NCBI GenBank assembly: GCA_021234155.1
Contig: JAJEKV010000028.1
Span: 1,045,998-1,109,997 of the forward strand
Direction of reading: 5' to 3'
Length of the DNA: 64,000 nt
Source of the DNA: Isoetes taiwanensis
Taxonomy: Eukaryota > Streptophyta > Lycopodiopsida > Isoetales > Isoetaceae
Within the stretch, counting starts at the first letter, position 1; each line of letters begins with the position of its first letter. The translations under genes were made by a program, and so were the position numbers. The notes beneath the pieces were generated by a model that worked only from the letters and a program-made list of their open reading frames with translations, was not told the origin of the DNA and ran no database searches. Positions 1 to 13,026 of the stretch are shown in pieces.

Positions 1-392
1 ATTGTTAGAAACTTCCACTCAAGACATATGCTATTAAAATGAGAGATATGACATATCTTTGCAAGTGAGCAATTAACTCAATAGTCAAACAATAGGGTCA
101 TTAGTTCTAAGATGAACTCACATTTCATTGCGAAGTAATAGAAAATACATTGAATTAAATAGAAAGTCATGGCTCTGCCTTAGACAATTATACTTTAGCT
201 TGTACCTTGGTATGTAAAATCATAAGCCACTTCTCCCCCCATATCCAACATCCTTCTATGTTGAATGGCAATATATATGTCAAACGGCAACTAAATTCTC
301 GTAATTAGTAAGTATACCTTCCTAGGTCGCTTAAATTTCAGAGTGATTCAATGCGATCCACGGATACCATGGCTTGACCATTTTCCCCAGTA

Positions 393-1625
393 TGGATCCA
401 TTTTTTTTTTATTTTTTTTTTATTTTTTTTGAGAGAACGAGATATTTTTATATTATGTAAAAGATAAGAAATACAATGCTTCATCACACATAGAGAATTA
501 CTACAGGAGTAAATCTCAACATCTTCATCCTCTACATCTTTGAAACTTATTTTTACGCTCTAAAAAGCGATATACATTAAGCGCATAGAACCTCCAACTT
601 AGTAACCAGAAAGTACAAGAAGATGCTAGGAATAAAGCTCCCGAAAGATTCATCTAATCTTGGAGAGGCAGAGTTGAACAATTAGGGACATGGGGAAGAA
701 AAAAGTGCGTGGCTTTGCTCACTGCTTGAGCACCAAAATCAGCAGAGAAGGTAGAGAAGACATGAAATTCTGAGCAACTCGAACATAGCAGTTTCGAGTG
801 TTCCAAATCAGATTTGAATGTACCTAGTATTTGGCATATCAGTACCAAAAGAAAACACACAAGTTTCAGTACTTGTGTGGCTATTCAAGCATTGTGGTTC
901 TTGAAATAGCACCAGGATGCGTAGAAATGTTTTCAAGCTTCAGTACTTGAATAATCTAGCATTTTCTGTCCTGGAATTTGGTATGTCAGTACCAAAAGAG
1001 GTGACACAAGCTTCAGTACCTGTGTGGCTATTCAAGCAATGCAGATTTTGAAATAGCACTAGGATGCTCATAATTATTTTCAAGCTTCAGCACTTGAAAA
1101 ATCCAGCATACTCTGCCCTGTCATGCAACCTGTTATGCCTTTCATTCAAACCACCAATGTTTCCAAATTGTTTACGGTGGCCTTCTGTCAAATATTGGAT
1201 GAAAATTTCTGATCTATCAATTGTGAGTCTGGACCTTTCTTGCTAGTAAGAAAGAGCGGGAGGAAAGAGATATGGGACGAAAAGCAAACAATTCTCAGAT
1301 TCAAAACAAATGTAAGAACTGCAAGATTTGACAGGCTAAGAAACTTCTTAATTCAAGATCTCACCACAACCAGATCAAGAATCCGCCTTGAAGATGCTTC
1401 TAGTACTGCAAATCGCTCAGGCCTGTAAAGAATGAAACAAATCCGAAAATCCCTATTCCGCCCCTGCTAGCCACTGGCCCGATTCAAACAGGAAAGATGC
1501 TGCTGCTGCAGTGCCGGAAGGGCAAGGATGAGGGCGGCCTCTCCCTGCCACCGCCGCCCTAGCCGCAGGCGCCAAGAAACGCGCCCATCGTCCCCATCAA
1601 GAATCTGTATCCACTGTTGGATCCA
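393..1625 (-). mobile_element. Poly-A retroposon insertion with 8-bp target duplication
   Basis: The block from 401 to 1617 is absent from units 2-5, and the octamer TGGATCCA flanks it at 393-400 and 1618-1625. The left end is a T-rich run (401-430), that is a poly-A tail on the minus strand, followed by a LINE-type 3' end (the complement of GAGAGAACGAGATATTTTTA). No reverse transcriptase is visible, so it is a non-autonomous or 5'-truncated copy, or a processed transcript. Inside it a 147-bp segment is duplicated in tandem (about 829-975 and 976-1122). The 5' part, about 1480-1600, is GC-rich and open on the minus strand (1467-1649), but no protein is recognised. Confidence 0.88.
829..1122. 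repeat. 147-bp tandem duplication inside the retroposon
   Basis: CTATTCAAGC at 881 recurs at 1028 with matching flanks, including GTCAGTACCAAAAG-like sequence before it and the TTCAAGCTTCAG-like sequence after it. The two copies differ at scattered positions, so the duplication is old. Confidence 0.8.
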
Positions 1626-2749
1626 AATTACGGATATATTCCCACTCATTATTCCAACCCTTCAACATTTCTACATGATTACTTATGTATTAATGGGATA
1701 TTTAATATTCGCTTAGTCGTCAAGCTCTGCCTAGTTTAGCTTGCTATGCGTATGTAGTACTACAGTTGCCGCATATTCACTCCTGCCTCACCATATCTAT
1801 ATGCAAACCATTTGTGCTTGCCAATATACCTTCCTAGGAGTAGACGTATGACTGTTACTGATTTGCTACATGGAGCTACATTCGTTACCATGTCACTTAA
1901 TCAGTTACACTTCCTTCGGCCGTGTTTAGTCGAAATTAACTAGCACCCAGGTATCATTGTTTTACACAGTGTACCTTGTTTTCTACAGTTCATAACTTTC
2001 CTGCCTGATAATCTTCCGTTCTGTATTCCTCTCATCGTGAGCGGTATGCCGCATTTAGCGTACCATACATTGAGTTATGAATTACGTGCTTTCAAATTTT
2101 ATCGCTTTGAAAATGACGAAAATTGTGCGACACTAATTAGTAATTAATTAGCTAAGCAAATGCCATTTGGGCCAAATCTATTGGTCCAATAAACTTGCTA
2201 ATTTTGGCCTAATCAATTTGCCCCAATTCGATTTGGGGGCAATTGGAGAAGGAGGAGGAGCCAATTCAACCCAGTGAGCATGGAGAACACGAGAGATGGG
2301 AGATCTAGCTCTTAATAAGCTTAGTTAGCTTGAGATTCTAGATAGAGATTAACCCTTGGTTGTTTAGATGGATGATTAATCTCTTATTGATGTTCTATTG
2401 AAGTTATGAATGGATTTATGAATTATGGTAGTTCCTATGCGGTACCTCTTGTTCTTGTGGGATTATGGGGTTAGAGACCTAAAAGCTATGTAGAAGTAGA
2501 GATGCTCCTAGCTAGAATTCCTTAAATCCCAATAAATGCGGCACATGTGCACAAGAACCCTCTTGGTGGGGATGGTATATTGTGGTTGAACACCATACAA
2601 TGGACATAGTGGTGAAATAGAGGTGGAACCTTCTCTAGCATGGCTACAAGCATTCCTTTAGTGTGCTAGGCTTATAGTCAATCAACGTGGTGGGTCGGCT
2701 ATGGGTTCGACACCCTTTGGGTCATAGAGAAGAAGAAAGCGACAAGAAA

Positions 2750-5465
2750 ATCAAAGAAAAAAGGTGGTGATGACATTGCAGATCCTTACGAAAGCTCATC
2801 TAGCGTGTCAGCCCAAATGAGACTTCGTATAAGATTGTGTTTTGTAAGGGAGGCAATTATGGCAAAAGTGGAATGAATGGGGACGCTTATGCACAAGGGA
2901 AGCCGCCGGATACTATGGGTAGGGTGCCTCATGTTGATGTAAGCATCTTTGACTTGAATGTGACAGAGATGAGAAAGACTTCGGGGGCTAGGCGCCTTTG
3001 AGACCATTTGGGTTTTAGACCCGCTTGCTTAAAGAAGGAAGTCTTATACAAGAAGAGTGCTTTCACTAAGGATAGGATGTCCTTCATTGAGTGCTGCAGC
3101 CATGTGAAGGATGTGCACGATACAATGAAGTCAGTGAGGAGATTTGAGTTACAAAGGCTATCGGGGAATGTGGCATTATCCGAAATTGGATTCTTTGGAT
3201 AAATACAAGGTCAAGAATGATGACATCAAGAAGTTTGTATTCTGGTCAAAGGACTTCCTAAAGAATTGGAAGGCTAAAAATACAAAACATAAGGAGACTC
3301 TACCCCTAAGGTCTTGGCGAGGAGTTGAGAAGAGACGTGGCCCTTGTGTGAAGAAGATTCTTGGAGAAGAAGACACCATTTCAAGATTTCGTCTCCATTG
3401 GGTACAAAGGTCTCTTGCCAGAATCAACTTCTTGCCTTAAAAATATATCACTCTTTGTGTTGGACAGCAGGGGTGGGAGAGGAGATATGGGCATGAACCA
3501 GAAGGACTACATCAGCTTCTTTTAATTTGTATAGGATTGACAATTGAGAGGTCCTTCACTATTGTCATCGTTTGTCCTTCAGGTGAGTCACATCTGCATG
3601 CACTATCCGCTGCTCATGATCTAGAGTGCCTCAAAGTTATTAGGGAGGGATGTCTAATATATGATGTTAAGGATAATGAGCTGCGAACAGAACGGAAGAT
3701 GGCACATGTGATCTTTATTATGATAGCCATTTGTCGGGCGAGGGAATATGATATTGCTAAGGCCAAGGGTGACAATAGCAGTGCATGGGAATGTTTTCTT
3801 CTAGATGATCCAGACTTAAGAACTATATTCTATCATACGGATCAGGATCAGTCAGAACAGGATGAGTCAGAAGAGGATGAGGATCGGGATCCCCTCCTAA
3901 GTGGGGAAATCAAGTACGAGCTACAAACTAAGGAGAAGGGCCCTTAAATAAAAAATGGATTTCCCCATCTATGGTCGCTTACCTCGTCGAGGCATTTGCT
4001 CCAATTGATACAACCTTGCTTGGAGCTTCATGTTGGAGGTTATATTGCCCGAGAGGCTCTTATGGGTGTTAGAAGATGTCCTTTGCTAAAGTGATGAGCG
4101 GGCCAAAGACTTTCTTGAACCATTCCTCATGCATGTGCTTGCCAAATCTCCTAAAGGCCCTTATGGCAACCTGAAATCATCAGCAATCAAGAGTCTCGTA
4201 GACTTGTCCAATTCGAAAGTGGACGATGGTTCTGGTGAGGGAACTAGTAATATGCAGCCTGATAAGGAAAGCAATGAACAAATAGCTGCTAAACTGGCTG
4301 CTCAAAGTAATGTGATCGCGGCGAACTTAGGGAATATCCTTGCATCCGTTCAGGGTGATGCAAGCAACAATAGAGTAGATTCACAGGTTAACAATGAACT
4401 AATTGACAGGGCAACCGAAACTGAAGGTAACCAAGGCGACTCTAGTGATTCACAGGTTTGCCAAATCAATAGTAAAATAATGTCAGTTGTGAAGGACGCA
4501 ACGGAACTAATAGAAAATAACAATTCTAACAATCGAAGAAGAACCACGAAGATTAAGGGTGCGAAGGGGAGAATGGCGCAAGCGGCGGCAAATAAACCGA
4601 AGATGATAGGTATGGCCTTGCCCATCGAAATTGCGCCAGCGTGATTTAATTTGTATTACCTTTGAATTAAATCGCGCCAAAGCGTGCTTTGATTATTTTT
4701 CGTTGTCAAACTAAATCCGCGCCGAAGGCCGATTTGGTTAAGACTAACCCAAATCACGCTTGGCGGCGTTTGTATTGTTTGTGTTATCGTATCTTGCGAC
4801 CCGGATACATGTTTGATGTTTCAGCTTGCATTGCGTTTCTAAGAAGGTTGTGGTGTTTGACCTAAACAGAGTTCTTTGCAAGACTTTTCCGAAAAATAAA
4901 GTGGCTAGAGATCAGTTTCATCAGACACCAGTAGAATCAAACACCAAGTGGATCTATCCGCGGCCGCACTTGAAGGAGATGCTAGATGAGGCATTCAGGT
5001 TATTTCGAGTTGGTATTTGGTCATCCATGGAACTAAGAAACATCAAGGATACTTTGGAGGCACTGGGGAAAATGCGTAGACATTGGTTGACCTTTTGGGA
5101 TCAGAACAAATGTGTGAAGTTCACTAATCCCAAGGATCCAACAGGCAAGCCTATATCTTCATCAAACACTTGAGTAACATGATGGACAAACTTGGTATCG
5201 AGAATAAGGATGATATAATCATAGTGGATGATGATGCTCTCAAATGCTTCTACAATCAAAAACGCAGGCCCTGAATCCACCATCTTACGATCCAAAAAAC
5301 TTTACGACAGATGATTTTCTGGTGAAGTTTGTGTCTATTATGCATAATTTGGCTATGGGGATGATGGTGGGTGAAGTGTTAGATTCATACCCAGAACTGG
5401 ATAGAACGGCTGACATGGAACCACACCTTGTTAAATACGTGGAAAAACATGGATTGATCCCTTAA
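2750..5465 (+). pseudogene. Methyltransferase-like/FCP1-like gene, array unit 1, frame broken
   Basis: Same gene as the unit 4 copy, but the reading frame is interrupted many times (open pieces at 3008-3202, 3144-3440, 3537-3947, 4129-4644, 4826-5173 and 5244-5465). Nearly every break lies where unit 4 has CAG or CTG, so these breaks are suspect as consensus errors and 'pseudogene' is provisional. This unit stays open at the 3' end of the first exon to 4644. That adds about 50 residues, including a basic stretch (NNRRRTTKIKGAKGRM), which units 4 and 5 lose to a frame change after VVKD. The FCP1-like exon starts after a TTTCAG acceptor near 4824. Its nucleophile motif VFDLNRV and the end motif GLIP are present. 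Confidence 0.75.
4631..4772. repeat. Four phased GC-rich palindromic motifs in the intron
   Basis: Between the two exons of the array gene, four motifs of the form AAAT-GC-rich core-ATTT follow each other about 40 bp apart (4631-4647, 4670-4692, 4713-4735, 4751-4771). Cores include GCGCCAGCG and CGCTTGGCGGCG. The same four positions recur in unit 4 (about 15517-15660) and unit 5 (about 20937-21085), with different cores but constant AT flanks. The cores contain or adjoin CAG/CTG-like triplets, so part of the variation may be consensus error. Confidence 0.6.
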
Positions 5466-6647
5466 TGTTTTATTGGAATATATGATATTTTTGTATGATA
5501 TTTGTGCCATGTATCGATAATTTCGAGTCTGGAATTGCCTCGCAAATAATGCAATCTGTTATTATCAAACCTAATATTATCATCTAAATGCTCTTCAATT
5601 TTGGTCTCATCTATGTTAGCAATTTGCTCTTCATTTTTGCATATTTCAATTCGCATATGAAACGTCACACGTGAATCGCAACCTTATGTTATTTTTGAAG
5701 TAAAAAAAAAAGATTAAAAAAAACAAAAACCCCCTAGAAGACAACAGCAGGTTGGCGTGATTTTGGAGTTGACATAATCCCAATTTAATTGGATGATGGT
5801 TATGTCAATCTAGTGGACGATGTTATCCACCAGAAATTCAACTTCTTGTTACCTCAAAGGTATTTTCACATGTAGTTGATCTTGTACTATATATCTGTTG
5901 TGGTTCCAACAAGTAGTTGATCTTGTATTATATATCTGCTGTTCTTGGAGTTTACGACTAATTCTCATAGGCAAACTCTAGCTGAAAGCCCCGGGAAAGG
6001 CCATCAAACCCTAGTGGTGAATTCCAAAATGAAATCTAATGGTTCTTGCCATCTTTTCTTTCCTTTCTTTATGCTTAGTGCTTTCATAAAATGGATAGAA
6101 ATCCTTAAAATAACATAATAGGAATTACTTCTTGTCCTCGAGAATATTTCCTTCATCAACCACGCCATACTACGTTAATATGGGAGATGGTGACACTTGT
6201 CTCCACACATTCCATGTCCATGACTTGGTATCATCTACTTACTGACACGCAATGCTAGTTATTATCCAGCAATCTTCTGCCATATGGCTTTACTGAAGCT
6301 TAGGTATAATTTATTTGTCGCTCATGTTGACCTCAGTTCTCTTGACCTTGTGTGGACAATACGTCCCACACTATTGGCATCTCGCCAGAATGGATATCAC
6401 TGCAAATTCATTTCCATTTTGTAGGCAACTACGTTTTCATCTTACTCATACATAATCTGACATCCATGTTGCACACCTTAGAAACTTAAGCCTCCTTATG
6501 AAATGCAAATTAAGTGTAATCTTATTATCCATACCTTATGGATCCGCGTCCTTATACGCCATTAACCTTCTAGCTTCTCATGAATCACGTCTCGATTCAA
6601 GTAGCAATCGATATAAAATATAGGATCAACACCACAGCTTGACCATC
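5466..6647. other. 3' flank of the array gene, non-coding
   Basis: No gene seen. It holds an A-rich tract (about 5700-5736) about 240 bp after the FCP1-like stop. Next comes the conserved end GACATAATCCCAATTTAATT, shared with the diverged copy near 63373. A 41-bp imperfect direct repeat begins GTAGTTGATCTTGTA (5872 and 5913). The remainder is AT-rich sequence found at the end of every complete unit. The deletion in units 2 and 3 resumes at CAATCTAGTGG, equivalent to about 5796. Confidence 0.7.
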
Positions 6648-9379
6648 ATTGTTAGAAACTTCCACTCAAGACATATGCTATTAAAATGAGAGATATGACA
6701 TATCTTTGCAAGTGAGCAATTAACTCAATAGTCAAACAATAGGGTCATTAGTTCTAAGATGAACTCACATTTCATTGACGAAGTAATAGAAAATACATTG
6801 AATTAAATAGAAAGTCATGGCTCCTGCCTTAGACAATTATACTTTAGCTTGTACCTTGGTATGTAAAATCATAAGCCACTTCTCCCCCCATATCCAACAT
6901 CCTTCTATGTTGAATGGCAATATATATGTCAAACGGCAACTAAATTCTCGTAATTAGTAAGTATACCTTCCTAGGTCGCTTAAATTTCAGTGATTCAATG
7001 CGATCACAGATACCATGACAGCCATTTTCCCCGAGTATGGATCCAAATTACGGATATATTCCCACTCATTATTCCAACCCTTCAACATTTCTACATGATT
7101 ACTTATGTATTAATGGGATATTTAATATTCGCTTAGTCGTCAAGCTCTGCCTAGTTTAGCTTGCTATGCGTATGTAGTACTACAGTTGCCGCATATTCAC
7201 TCCTGCCTCACCATATCTATATGCAAACCATTTGTGCTTGCCAATATACCTTCCTAGGAGTAGACGTATGACTGTTACTGATTTGCTACATGGAGCTACA
7301 TTCGTTACCATGTCACTTAATCAGTTACACTTCCTTCGGCCGTGTTTAGTCGAAATTAACTAGCACCCGGGTATCATTGTTTTACACAGTGTACCTTGTT
7401 TTCTACAGTTCATAACTTTCCTGCCTGATAATCTTCCGTTCTGTATTCCTCTCATCGTGAGCGGTATGCCGCATTTCGCGTACCATACATTCAGAGTTAT
7501 GAATTACGTGCTTTCAAATTTTATCGCTTTGAAAATGACGAAAATTGTGCGACACTAATTAGTAATTAATTAGCTAAGCAAATGCCATTTGGGCCAAATC
7601 TATTGGTCCAATAAACTTGCTAATTTTGGCCTAGTCAATTTGTCCCAATTCGATTTGGGGGCAATTGGAGAAGGAGGAGGAGCCAATTCAACCAGCAGAG
7701 CATGGAGAACCTGAGAGATGGGAGATCTAGCTCTTAATAAGCTTAGTTAGCTTGAGATTCTAGATAGAGATTAACCCTTGGTTGTTTAGATGGATGATTA
7801 ATCTCTTATTGATGTTCTATTCGAAGTTATGAATGGATTTATGAATTATGGTAGTTCCTATGCGGTACCTCTTGTTCTTGTGGGATTATGGGGTTAGAGA
7901 CCTAAAAGCTATGTAGAAGTAGAGATGCTCCTAGCTAGAATTCCTTAAATCCCAATAAATGCGGCCTGTGCACAAGAACCCTCTTGGCTGGGGATGGTAT
8001 GTTGTGGTTGAACACCATACAATGGACATAGTGGTGAAATAGAGGTGGAACCTTCTCTAGCATGGCTACAAGCATTCCTTTAGTGTGCTAGGCTTATAGT
8101 CAATCACTGTGTGGGTCGGCTATGGGTTCTGACACCCTTTGGATCACAGGAGAAGAAGAAAACAGCAAGAAAATCAAAGAAAAAAGGTGGTGATGACATT
8201 GCAGATCCTTCTGAAAGCTCATCTAGCAGGTCAGGCCCAACAGACTCGTATAAGATTGTGTTTTGTAAGGAGGCAGTATGGCAAAAGTGGAATGAATTCT
8301 GGGACGCTTATGCACAAGGGAAGCTGCCAGATACTATGGGTAGGGTGCCTCATGTTGATGTAAGCATCTTTGACTTGAATGTGACAGAGATGAGAAAGAC
8401 TCAGGGGCTAGACGACGCTGAGACCATTTGGGTTTTAGACCAGTGCTTAAAGAAGGAAGTCTTATACAAGAAGAGTGCTTTCACTAAGGATAGGATGTCC
8501 TTCATTGAGTGCTGCAGCCATGTGAAGGATGTACGTACAATCTAGTGGACGATGTTATCCACCAGAAATTCAACTTCTTGTTACCTCAAAGGTATTTTCA
8601 CATGTAGTTGATCTTGTACTATATATCTGTTGTGGTTCCAACAAGTAGTTGATCTTGTATTTTATATCTGCTGTTCTTGGAGTTTACGACTAATTCTCAT
8701 AGGCAAACTCTAGCTGAAAGCCCCGGGAAAGGCCATCAAACCCTAGTGGTGAATTCCAAAATGAAATCTAATGGTTCTTGCCATCTTTTCTTTCCTTTCT
8801 TTATGCTTAGTGCTTTCATAAAATGGATAGAAATCCTTAAAATAACATAATAGGAATTACTTCTTGTCCTCGAGAATATTTCCTTCATCAACCACGCCAT
8901 ACTACGTTAATATGGGAGATGGTGACACTTGTCTCCACACATTCCATGTCCATGACTTGGTATCATCTACTTACTTACACGCAATGCTAGTTATTATCCA
9001 GCAATCTTCTGCCATATGGCTTTACTGAAGCTTAGGTATAATTTATTTGTCGCTCATGTTGACCTCAGTTCTCTTGACCTTGTGTGGACAATACGTCCCA
9101 CACTATTGGCATCTCGCCAGAATGGATATCACTGCAAATTCATTTCCATTTTGTAGGCAACTACGTTTTCATCTTACTCATACATAATCTGACATCCATG
9201 TTGCACACCTTAGAAACTTAAGCCTCCTTATGAAATGCAAATTAAGTGTAATCTTATTATCCATACCTTATGGATCCGCGTCCTTATACGCCATTAACCT
9301 TCTAGCTTCTCATGAATCACGTCTCGATTCAAGTAGCAATCGATATAAAATATAGGATCAACACCACAGCTTGACCATC
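6648..9379 (+). repeat. Tandem array unit 2 (internal deletion)
   Basis: 2732 bp. It is identical in layout to unit 3 and differs from it at only a handful of visible positions (for example CACCCGGG against CACCCAGG). About 2.68 kb of gene, from the 144th codon to beyond the FCP1-like exon, is missing. Confidence 0.95.
8150..8545 (+). pseudogene. 5' remnant of the methyltransferase-like gene, unit 2
   Basis: Only the first part of the gene remains, from the CAG acceptor-like boundary at 8149 to the deletion junction. The open frame runs to DVRTI and stops 9 bases past the breakpoint GTACGTACAAT/CTAGTGG. It keeps the lysine-rich start and the region with VWQKWNEFWDAYAQGK, but none of the methyltransferase motifs and no FCP1-like exon. 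It would be at most a truncated, non-enzymatic peptide. The GTG-initiated upstream extension (8111) lies in LTR-like sequence and is not a credible start. Confidence 0.85.
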
Positions 9380-12113
9380 ATTGTTAGAAACTTCCACTCA
9401 AGACATATGCTATTAAAATGAGAGATATGACATATCTTTGCAAGTGAGCAATTAACTCAATAGTCAAACAATAGGGTCATTAGTTCTAAGATGAACTCAC
9501 ATTTCATTGACGAAGTAATAGAAAATACATTGAATTAAATAGAAAGTCATGGCTCCTGCCTTAGACAATTATACTTTAGCTTGTACCTTGGTATGTAAAA
9601 TCATAAGCCACTTCTCCCCCCATATCCAACATCCTTCTATGTTGAATGGCAATATATATGTCAAACGGCAACTAAATTCTCGTAATTAGTAAGTATACCT
9701 TCCTAGGTCGCTTAAATTTCAGTGATTCAATGCGATCACAGATACCATGACAGCCATTTTCCCCGAGTATGGATCCAAATTACGGATATATTCCCACTCA
9801 TTATTCCAACCCTTCAACATTTCTACATGATTACTTATGTATTAATGGGATATTTAATATTCGCTTAGTCGTCAAGCTCTGCCTAGTTTAGCTTGCTATG
9901 CGTATGTAGTACTACAGTTGCCGCATATTCACTCCTGCCTCACCATATCTATATGCAAACCATTTGTGCTTGCCAATATACCTTCCTAGGAGTAGACGTA
10001 TGACTGTTACTGATTTGCTACATGGAGCTACATTCGTTACCATGTCACTTAATCAGTTACACTTCCTTCGGCCGTGTTTAGTCGAAATTAACTAGCACCC
10101 AGGTATCATTGTTTTACACAGTGTACCTTGTTTTCTACAGTTCATAACTTTCCTGCCTGATAATCTTCCGTTCTGTATTCCTCTCATCGTGAGCGGTATG
10201 CCGCATTTCGCGTACCATACATTCAGAGTTATGAATTACGTGCTTTCAAATTTTATCGCTTTGAAAATGACGAAAATTGTGCGACACTAATTAGTAATTA
10301 ATTAGCTAAGCAAATGCCATTTGGGCCAAATCTATTGGTCCAATAAACTTGCTAATTTTGGCCTAGTCAATTTGTCCCAATTCGATTTGGGGGCAATTGG
10401 AGAAGGAGGAGGAGCCAATTCAACCAGCAGAGCATGGAGAACCTGAGAGATGGGAGATCTAGCTCTTAATAAGCTTAGTTAGCTTGAGATTCTAGATAGA
10501 GATTAACCCTTGGTTGTTTAGATGGATGATTAATCTCTTATTGATGTTCTATTCGAAGTTATGAATGGATTTATGAATTATGGTAGTTCCTATGCGGTAC
10601 CTCTTGTTCTTGTGGGATTATGGGGTTAGAGACCTAAAAGCTATGTAGAAGTAGAGATGCTCCTAGCTAGAATTCCTTAAATCCCAATAAATGCGGCCTG
10701 TGCACAAGAACCCTCTTGGCTGGGGATGGTATGTTGTGGTTGAACACCATACAATGGACATAGTGGTGAAATAGAGGTGGAACCTTCTCTAGCATGGCTA
10801 CAAGCATTCCTTTAGTGTGCTAGGCTTATAGTCAATCACTGTGTGGGTCGGCTATGGGTTCTGACACCCTTTGGATCACAGGAGAAGAAGAAAACAGCAA
10901 GAAAATCAAAGAAAAAAGGTGGTGATGACATTGCAGATCCTTCTGAAAGCTCATCTAGCAGGTCAGGCCCAACAGACTCGTATAAGATTGTGTTTTGTAA
11001 GGAGGCAGTATGGCAAAAGTGGAATGAATTCTGGGACGCTTATGCACAAGGGAAGCTGCCAGATACTATGGGTAGGGTGCCTCATGTTGATGTAAGCATC
11101 TTTGACTTGAATGTGACAGAGATGAGAAAGACTCAGGGGCTAGACGACGCTGAGACCATTTGGGTTTTAGACCAGTGCTTAAAGAAGGAAGTCTTATACA
11201 AGAAGAGTGCTTTCACTAAGGATAGGATGTCCTTCATTGAGTGCTGCAGCCATGTGAAGGATGTACGTACAATCTAGTGGACGATGTTATCCACCAGAAA
11301 TTCAACTTCTTGTTACCTCAAAGGTATTTTCACATGTAGTTGATCTTGTACTATATATCTGTTGTGGTTCCAACAAGTAGTTGATCTTGTATTTTATATC
11401 TGCTGTTCTTGGAGTTTACGACTAATTCTCATAGGCAAACTCTAGCTGAAAGCCCCGGGAAAGGCCATCAAACCCTAGTGGTGAATTCCAAAATGAAATC
11501 TAATGGTTCTTGCCATCTTTTCTTTCCTTTCTTTATGCTTAGTGCTTTCATAAAATGGATAGAAATCCTTAAAATAACATAATAGGAATTACTTCTTATC
11601 CTCGAGAATATTTCCTTCATCAACCACGCCATACTACGTTAATATGGGAGATGGTGACACTTGTCTCCACACATTCCATGTCCATGACTTGGTATCATCT
11701 ACTTACTTACACGCAATGCTAGTTATTATCCAGCAATCTTCTGCCATATGGCTTTACTGAAGCTTAGGTATAATTTATTTGTCGCTCATGTTGACCTCAG
11801 TTCTCTTGACCTTGTGTGGACAATACGTCCCACACTATTGGCATCTCGCCAGAATGGATATCACTGCAAATTCATTTCCATTTTGTAGGCAACTACGTTT
11901 TCATCTTACTCATACATAATCTGACATCCATGTTGCACACCTTAGAAACTTAAGCCTCCTTATGAAATGCAAATTAAGTGTAATCTTACTATCCATACCT
12001 TATGGATCCGCGTCCTTATACGCCATTAACCTTCTAGCTTCTCATGAATCACGTCTCGATTCAAGTAGCAATCGATATAAAATATAGGATCAACAATTCA
12101 CAGCTTGACCATC
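9380..12113 (+). repeat. Tandem array unit 3 (same internal deletion)
   Basis: 2734 bp. It shares with unit 2 the same deletion breakpoints and an almost identical sequence. Units 2 and 3 are therefore a recent duplication of one already deleted unit, or the product of unequal exchange between such units. Confidence 0.95.
10882..11277 (+). pseudogene. 5' remnant of the methyltransferase-like gene, unit 3
   Basis: Same truncated remnant as in unit 2, with an identical predicted peptide ending DVRTI at the deletion junction (11262-11277). No methyltransferase motif and no FCP1-like exon is present. Confidence 0.85.
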
Positions 12114-13026
12114 ATTGTTAGAAACTTCCACTCAAGACATATGCTATTAAAATGAGAGATATGACATATCTTTGCAAGTGAGCAATTAACTCAATAGTCA
12201 AACAATAGGGTCATTAGTTCTAAGATGAACTCACATTTCATTGACGAAGTAATAGAAAATACATTGAATTAAATAGAAAGTCATGGCTCCTGCCTTAGAC
12301 AATTATACTTTAGCTTGTACCTTGGTATGTAAAATCATAAGCCACTTCTCCCCCCATATCCAACATCCTTCTATGTTGAATGGCAATATATATGTCAAAC
12401 GGCAACTAAATTCTCGTAATTAGTAAGTATACCTTCCTAGGTCGCTTAAATTTTAGTGATTCAATGCGATCACAGATACCATGACAGCCATTTTCCCCGA
12501 GTATGGATCCAAATTACGGATATATTCCCACTCATTATTCCAACCCTTCAACATTTCTACATGATTACTTATGTATTAATGGGATATTTAATATTCGCTT
12601 AGTCGTCAAGCTCTGCCTAGTTTAGCTTGCTATGCGTATGTAGTACTACAGTTGCCGCATATTCACTCCTGCCTCACCATATCTATATGCAAACCATTTG
12701 TGCTTGCCAATATACCTTCCTAGGAGTAGACGTATGACTGTTACTGATTTGCTACATGGAGCTACATTCGTTACCATGTCACTTAATCAGTTACACTTCC
12801 TTCGGCCGTGTTTAGTCGAAATTAACTAACACCCAGGTATCATTGTTTTACACAATGTACCTTGTTTTCTACAGTTCATAACTTTCCTGCCTGATAATCT
12901 TCCGTTCTGTATTCCTCTCATCGTGAGCGGTATGCCGCATTTCGCGTACCATACATTCAGAGTTATGAATTGCACATTACACGTGCTTTCAAATTTTATC
13001 GCTTTGAAAATGACGAAAATTGTGCG

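Larger units (their letters stand above)
1..6647 (+). repeat. Tandem array unit 1 (full, with retroposon insertion)
   Basis: First of five direct repeats, each counted from the sequence ATTGTTAGAAACTTCCACTC. It is 6647 bp long, against 5422 bp for unit 4. The whole difference of 1225 bp equals the 1217-bp insertion plus its 8-bp target duplication. The unit contains AT-rich non-coding sequence, the LTR-like segment (about 2130-2745), the methyltransferase-like exon, the FCP1-like exon and about 1.2 kb of 3' flank. The left edge coincides with the window edge, so the array may continue upstream. Confidence 0.95.

Noticed and set aside
4631-4772. CRISPR-like regular spacing of palindromic repeats
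   Set aside because: Plant nuclear intron, no conserved repeat of proper length, no cas genes.
8111-8545. 144-residue open frames in units 2 and 3 as independent small genes
   Set aside because: They are the front of the unit 4 gene cut by a deletion; the GTG start lies in LTR-like sequence and the last codons are read-through past the junction.
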